DNA from: Candidatus Azambacteria bacterium
GTDB lineage: Bacteria; Patescibacteriota; Minisyncoccia; GWC2-36-17; JACQAJ01
Direction: 5' to 3'
Length of the DNA: 6,970 nt
Assembly (NCBI GenBank): GCA_016195045.1
Contig: JACQAJ010000087.1
Span: forward strand, 1 to 6,970
Below, piece after piece: positions 4,842 to 6,970 of this stretch. Both the position numbers and the translations under genes were made by a program. How positions within the stretch are numbered: position 1 is the first letter of the stretch; the number at the start of each line of letters is the position of its first letter. The notes under the pieces are model-generated. The model saw nothing but the letters and a program-made list of their open reading frames with translations. It was not told the DNA's origin and made no database searches.

Positions 4842-6638
4842 ATGGATAAAACTGAAACAAAAATTTGCCAGAATTGTCAGGTTGAATTCCAAATCGAACC
4901 GGAGGATTTTGTCTTTTACGATAAAATGAAAGTCCCAGCCCCGACTTGGTGTCCGGAGTGTCGGTTGGTGCGGAGAATGGTTTATCGAAATGAACGAACT
5001 CTTTATAAAAGGTCCTGTTTGGGATCGGGGCACAATGAAGAAATTTTTTCAATTTATGCACCAGAAAAAAAATTGAATGTTGTTTGTGATAAATTTTGGT
5101 GGAGTGATAATTGGGATCCCTATGATTTTGGTCGAGATTATGATTTTTCTAAACCATTTTTTATTCAGTTTCGAGAGCTTTTAGAAAGAGTCCCGATTAT
5201 TAATTTGTCAATTACTAATATGGTTAATTGTAGTTATTGTAATGTCTGCGAAGGGGATAAAGATTCTTATTTAATTTCGGCCACGGAACATAATGAGCAT
5301 GTTTTGTATTCTAATCGTGTTACCTTTAATAAAGACTGCTCGGATCTATATGTCGCTAATAAAAACAATTTTTGTTATGAGTTGGTCAGTTGTAATTCTT
5401 GTTATAAAGTCTGTTTTTCTGAGCAGTCTAATCAATGTACCAATTCCTCTTTTCTTTTTGCTTGCATCAATTGCAGTGATTGTATCGCTTGTACGAACTT
5501 ACGTAATAAATCATATTGTATTGGCAATCAGCAATATTCTAAAGAAGAATATCAAAAATTAAAAAAAGAATTTGATGTTAGTACTTATTCGGGTGTTAAG
5601 AATGGTCGAGCTTTATTGGCCGAAGTTAAAAAACAGTCGATCTATCGTTATGCCAATATTTTTAAATCAGTTAATGTGACGGGAGATAATGTCGGTTTTT
5701 CTAAAAATTGTCATTATTGTTTTGATTTGGTTGAACCGCCGGCCGGAGAAGATTCAAAATTCTGCCATTGGGGTGGTAATGATCTCAAGGATTCTTATGA
5801 TGCTGGCCCGGGTGTTGGTTGGCATGGAGGACAGATGTATGAAGTGGTTGATTCTGGTATTCAATCTAGTCAGCTTCGTTTTTGCGTGACGGTTTACGGA
5901 TCGCTGAATATTTATTATTCAATAAATTGTCACAGTTCCAAAAGTCTTTTCGGTTGTTATGGAATCAGGCATGGGGAATATTCTATTTTGAATAGAGTTT
6001 ATACCAAAGAAGAATATGAAAAATTGCTTCCGAGAATAATTAAGCACATGGAAGAAATGCCCTATATTGATAAGAATGGTCGAGTTTATAAATTTGGAGA
6101 ATTTTTCCCGATCGATCTTTCTCTTTTTGCTTACAATGAGACGGTAGCAGAGGATTATTTTCCGATGTCTAAAAAAGAAATCCTAGAAGCCGGTTTTAAT
6201 TTTCGCGATACAGATGAGAAGATTTATCAGGCTACTTTATTGGCTGAAAAAATACCAGATAAATTAACTGATGTTTCGGAATCCATAACGAAAGAAATTA
6301 TCGGTTGTCTTTGTGAAGGAAAATGTGATCATCAATGTACTAAAGCTTTTCGTATTACCAAAGATGAATTACTGCTACACAAGACAACGAATTTCGTTTT
6401 ACCGAAAAGGTGTTTTAATTGTCGACATCAAATGCGGTTAAAACAAAGAAATCCCTTGAAACTCTGGCCTCGAACTTGCCAATGTGCTGGAGCGAAATCA
6501 AGCAACGGAATTTATACCAATACCATCCAACATTCTCATGGAATTACTCTCTGCCCAACTGAATTCGAAACTTCCTACGCCCCAGATCGTCCCGAGATTG
6601 TGTATTGTGAACAGTGTTATCAGCAGGAAGTGGTATAA
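4842..6638 (+). CDS. Large Cys-rich protein with zinc ribbons at both ends and a duplicated core; function unknown
   Basis: A 598-aa protein with about 37 cysteines, no signal peptide and no membrane segment. The N-terminal zinc ribbon has C9xxC12, C37xxC40 and C59. A WWSDNWDPYDFGRDYDFS block follows (86-103), then a Cys-rich stretch (130-226) dense in short-spaced Cys, Asn and Ser. Two copies of a unit ending YxKEEYxKL lie at 214-240 and 369-395. The conserved-looking GEFFPIDLSLFAYNET follows at 419-433. The C-terminal zinc ribbon holds C489, C491, C495, C499, C524xxC527, C546, C548, C571 and C589xxC592, with TSYAPDRPEIVYC just before the last pair. The two ribbons share the spacing C-x2-C-R-x3-R-x3-RN-x3-L-x2-R-x-C (37-59 and 524-546). 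I recall similar uncharacterised proteins in Parcubacteria and related genomes, but cannot check. Metal-binding scaffold or nucleic-acid binding are guesses. The start has no Shine-Dalgarno and no clear promoter; transcription may run on from the toxin gene. Confidence 0.9.
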   Translation: MDKTETKICQNCQVEFQIEPEDFVFYDKMKVPAPTWCPECRLVRRMVYRNERTLYKRSCLGSGHNEEIFSIYAPEKKLNVVCDKFWWSDNWDPYDFGRDYDFSKPFFIQFRELLERVPIINLSITNMVNCSYCNVCEGDKDSYLISATEHNEHVLYSNRVTFNKDCSDLYVANKNNFCYELVSCNSCYKVCFSEQSNQCTNSSFLFACINCSDCIACTNLRNKSYCIGNQQYSKEEYQKLKKEFDVSTYSGVKNGRALLAEVKKQSIYRYANIFKSVNVTGDNVGFSKNCHYCFDLVEPPAGEDSKFCHWGGNDLKDSYDAGPGVGWHGGQMYEVVDSGIQSSQLRFCVTVYGSLNIYYSINCHSSKSLFGCYGIRHGEYSILNRVYTKEEYEKLLPRIIKHMEEMPYIDKNGRVYKFGEFFPIDLSLFAYNETVAEDYFPMSKKEILEAGFNFRDTDEKIYQATLLAEKIPDKLTDVSESITKEIIGCLCEGKCDHQCTKAFRITKDELLLHKTTNFVLPKRCFNCRHQMRLKQRNPLKLWPRTCQCAGAKSSNGIYTNTIQHSHGITLCPTEFETSYAPDRPEIVYCEQCYQQEVV

Positions 6639-6668
6639 TTACTGGGCTGTAGGTTTTTAGGCGGGAGT

Positions 6669-6697
6669 TTGATTTTCCATATTATTTATTATATTAT
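6669..6697 (+). promoter_or_regulatory. Possible promoter of the second antitoxin gene
   Basis: TTGATT (6669-6674) and TATTAT (6692-6697) are 17 bp apart in the 68-bp gap after the Cys-rich gene. The predicted start near 6703-6705 is only 2-4 bases before the ATG at 6707, the same near-leaderless geometry as the MazF-type operon promoter. The boxes are less close to consensus and the DNA is very AT-rich, so this is tentative. Confidence 0.5.
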
Positions 6698-6706
6698 TGG
6701 CCTTGT

Positions 6707-6940
6707 ATGTCTACTATTACTATTCCTAAAAATTTAATAAGAGACGAGTTTGTGGTAGTTGAGAAGGCGGGTTTAGAGAAATTAGCTAAAGAGAATTCAG
6801 AATTCAGAATTCAGAATTCAGAATTGAAGTTAGCTATCAAGGCTATTCTGGAAGGCGATTTAGCTTTTCGACAAGGGAAGACCCGTTCTTTTGAAGATTT
6901 TCTAAAATCTAAATCTGCCAAACATGTCAAAAATCAATAA
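6707..6940 (+). CDS. Antitoxin-like small protein with an in-frame heptamer repeat
   Basis: A 77-aa protein. The N-terminal STITIPKNLIRDEFVVVEKA (2-21) looks like a strand-rich DNA-binding half of the AbrB/MazE-like kind. The C-terminal AILEGDLAFRQGKTRSFEDF (46-65) resembles the toxin-binding tails of small antitoxins, especially the GKT-x-SFEDF part. Between them residues ~29-40 (ENSEFRIQNSEL) are encoded by a 7-bp tandem repeat, which seems to have expanded in the linker between the halves. An ORF overlapping its 3' end by 17 bp is the likely toxin. A possible promoter lies directly upstream, and there is no Shine-Dalgarno. Its first 15 bases match those of the upstream antitoxin gene except at one position (ATGTCNACTATTACT). 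The family assignment is by pattern only; it could be a different small DNA-binding protein. Confidence 0.6.
   Translation: MSTITIPKNLIRDEFVVVEKAGLEKLAKENSEFRIQNSELKLAIKAILEGDLAFRQGKTRSFEDFLKSKSAKHVKNQ
6793..6827 (+). repeat. Coding heptamer minisatellite (GAATTCA x4 plus one variant)
   Basis: Four perfect GAATTCA units (6793-6820) and a variant GAATTGA (6821-6827) lie inside the antitoxin-like gene. Three units equal seven codons, giving the EFRIQNS cycle. Because all three frames of this repeat read through the same codon cycle, it contains no stop on the + strand. Gain or loss of one unit would shift the downstream frame. Confidence 0.95.
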
Positions 6941-6970
6941 AACTCACTCTACTCCTTATTTCGAAAAGCA
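6924..6970 (+). CDS. Start of an overlapping gene, probably the cognate toxin (3' truncated by window end)
   Basis: An ATG at 6924, inside the last 17 bases of the antitoxin-like gene, opens a frame that stays open to the window edge, giving 15 residues (MSKINKTHSTPYFEK) and two bases of the next codon. Overlap with an upstream antitoxin is the usual arrangement for type II modules. The THSTPYFEK segment is reminiscent of the first strand and helix of RelE/ParE-type toxins (pattern xTPxFxK). Too little is visible to name a family; a chance open frame cannot be excluded. Confidence 0.45.
   Translation, partial: MSKINKTHSTPYFEK

Noticed and set aside
4779..5061. Two overlapping open frames on the - strand across the start of the Cys-rich gene
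   Set aside because: They lie antisense to a well-supported coding region, have no recognisable domain, and are explained by low stop density opposite it.
6605..6639. TTGTGA and a TATAAT overlapping the Cys-rich stop codon as a promoter for the last operon
   Set aside because: Spacing is 23 bp, too long; the pair at 6669-6697 fits better.
6649..6662. GTAGGTT followed by TTTAGG after the Cys-rich gene, possibly a remnant of the TAGGTYG heptamer array
   Set aside because: Only two TAGG cores and 8 bp apart instead of 7; could easily be chance.

Overview
The window is an AT-rich bacterial segment with every supported gene on the + strand and very little non-coding DNA. The short genes, toxin-antitoxin modules, lack of Shine-Dalgarno sequences, heptamer repeats and a very Cys-rich protein of a kind I recall from Parcubacteria and related genomes suggest a Candidate Phyla Radiation (Patescibacteria) member. 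That placement is inference; no rRNA or ribosomal protein is present to fix it. TGA is used as a stop (antitoxin gene) and the long ORFs contain no in-frame TGA, so the standard bacterial code fits and the TGA-as-glycine code of Gracilibacteria/SR1 is unlikely.

Layout. (1) 1-3776: both subunits of an oxygen-dependent class I ribonucleotide reductase, nrdA (5' end possibly beyond the window) then nrdB, separated by 110 bp that is mostly a heptamer-repeat element with inverted arms. (2) 3803-4126: a small DoxX-like membrane protein that seems to lack the last helix of its family, with an inverted repeat at its 3' end. (3) 4216-4789: a compact toxin-antitoxin operon (ribbon-helix-helix antitoxin plus MazF-type RNase) with a near-consensus promoter whose -35 box is the spacer of a perfect 8+8 bp palindrome, and a predicted transcript start almost on the ATG. 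(4) 4842-6638: a 598-residue protein with about 37 cysteines, bounded by two zinc ribbons with identical internal spacing and holding an internal duplication. It is the best candidate here for an undescribed system. (5) 6707-6970: a second antitoxin-like gene carrying an in-frame heptamer minisatellite, followed by an overlapping ORF, probably its toxin, cut by the window edge.

How the genes relate. NrdA and NrdB form one enzyme supplying deoxynucleotides. The membrane gene follows nrdB by 26 bp and may be co-transcribed. The two toxin-antitoxin loci look independently transcribed, probably as leaderless mRNAs, and they flank the Cys-rich gene, which has no clear promoter of its own. The heptamer repeats occur once between genes and once within a gene, both with a GAATTYA core, suggesting one repeat family. 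No tRNA, rRNA, CRISPR array, insertion sequence or convincing intrinsic terminator was seen, and no gap between genes exceeds about 135 bp.
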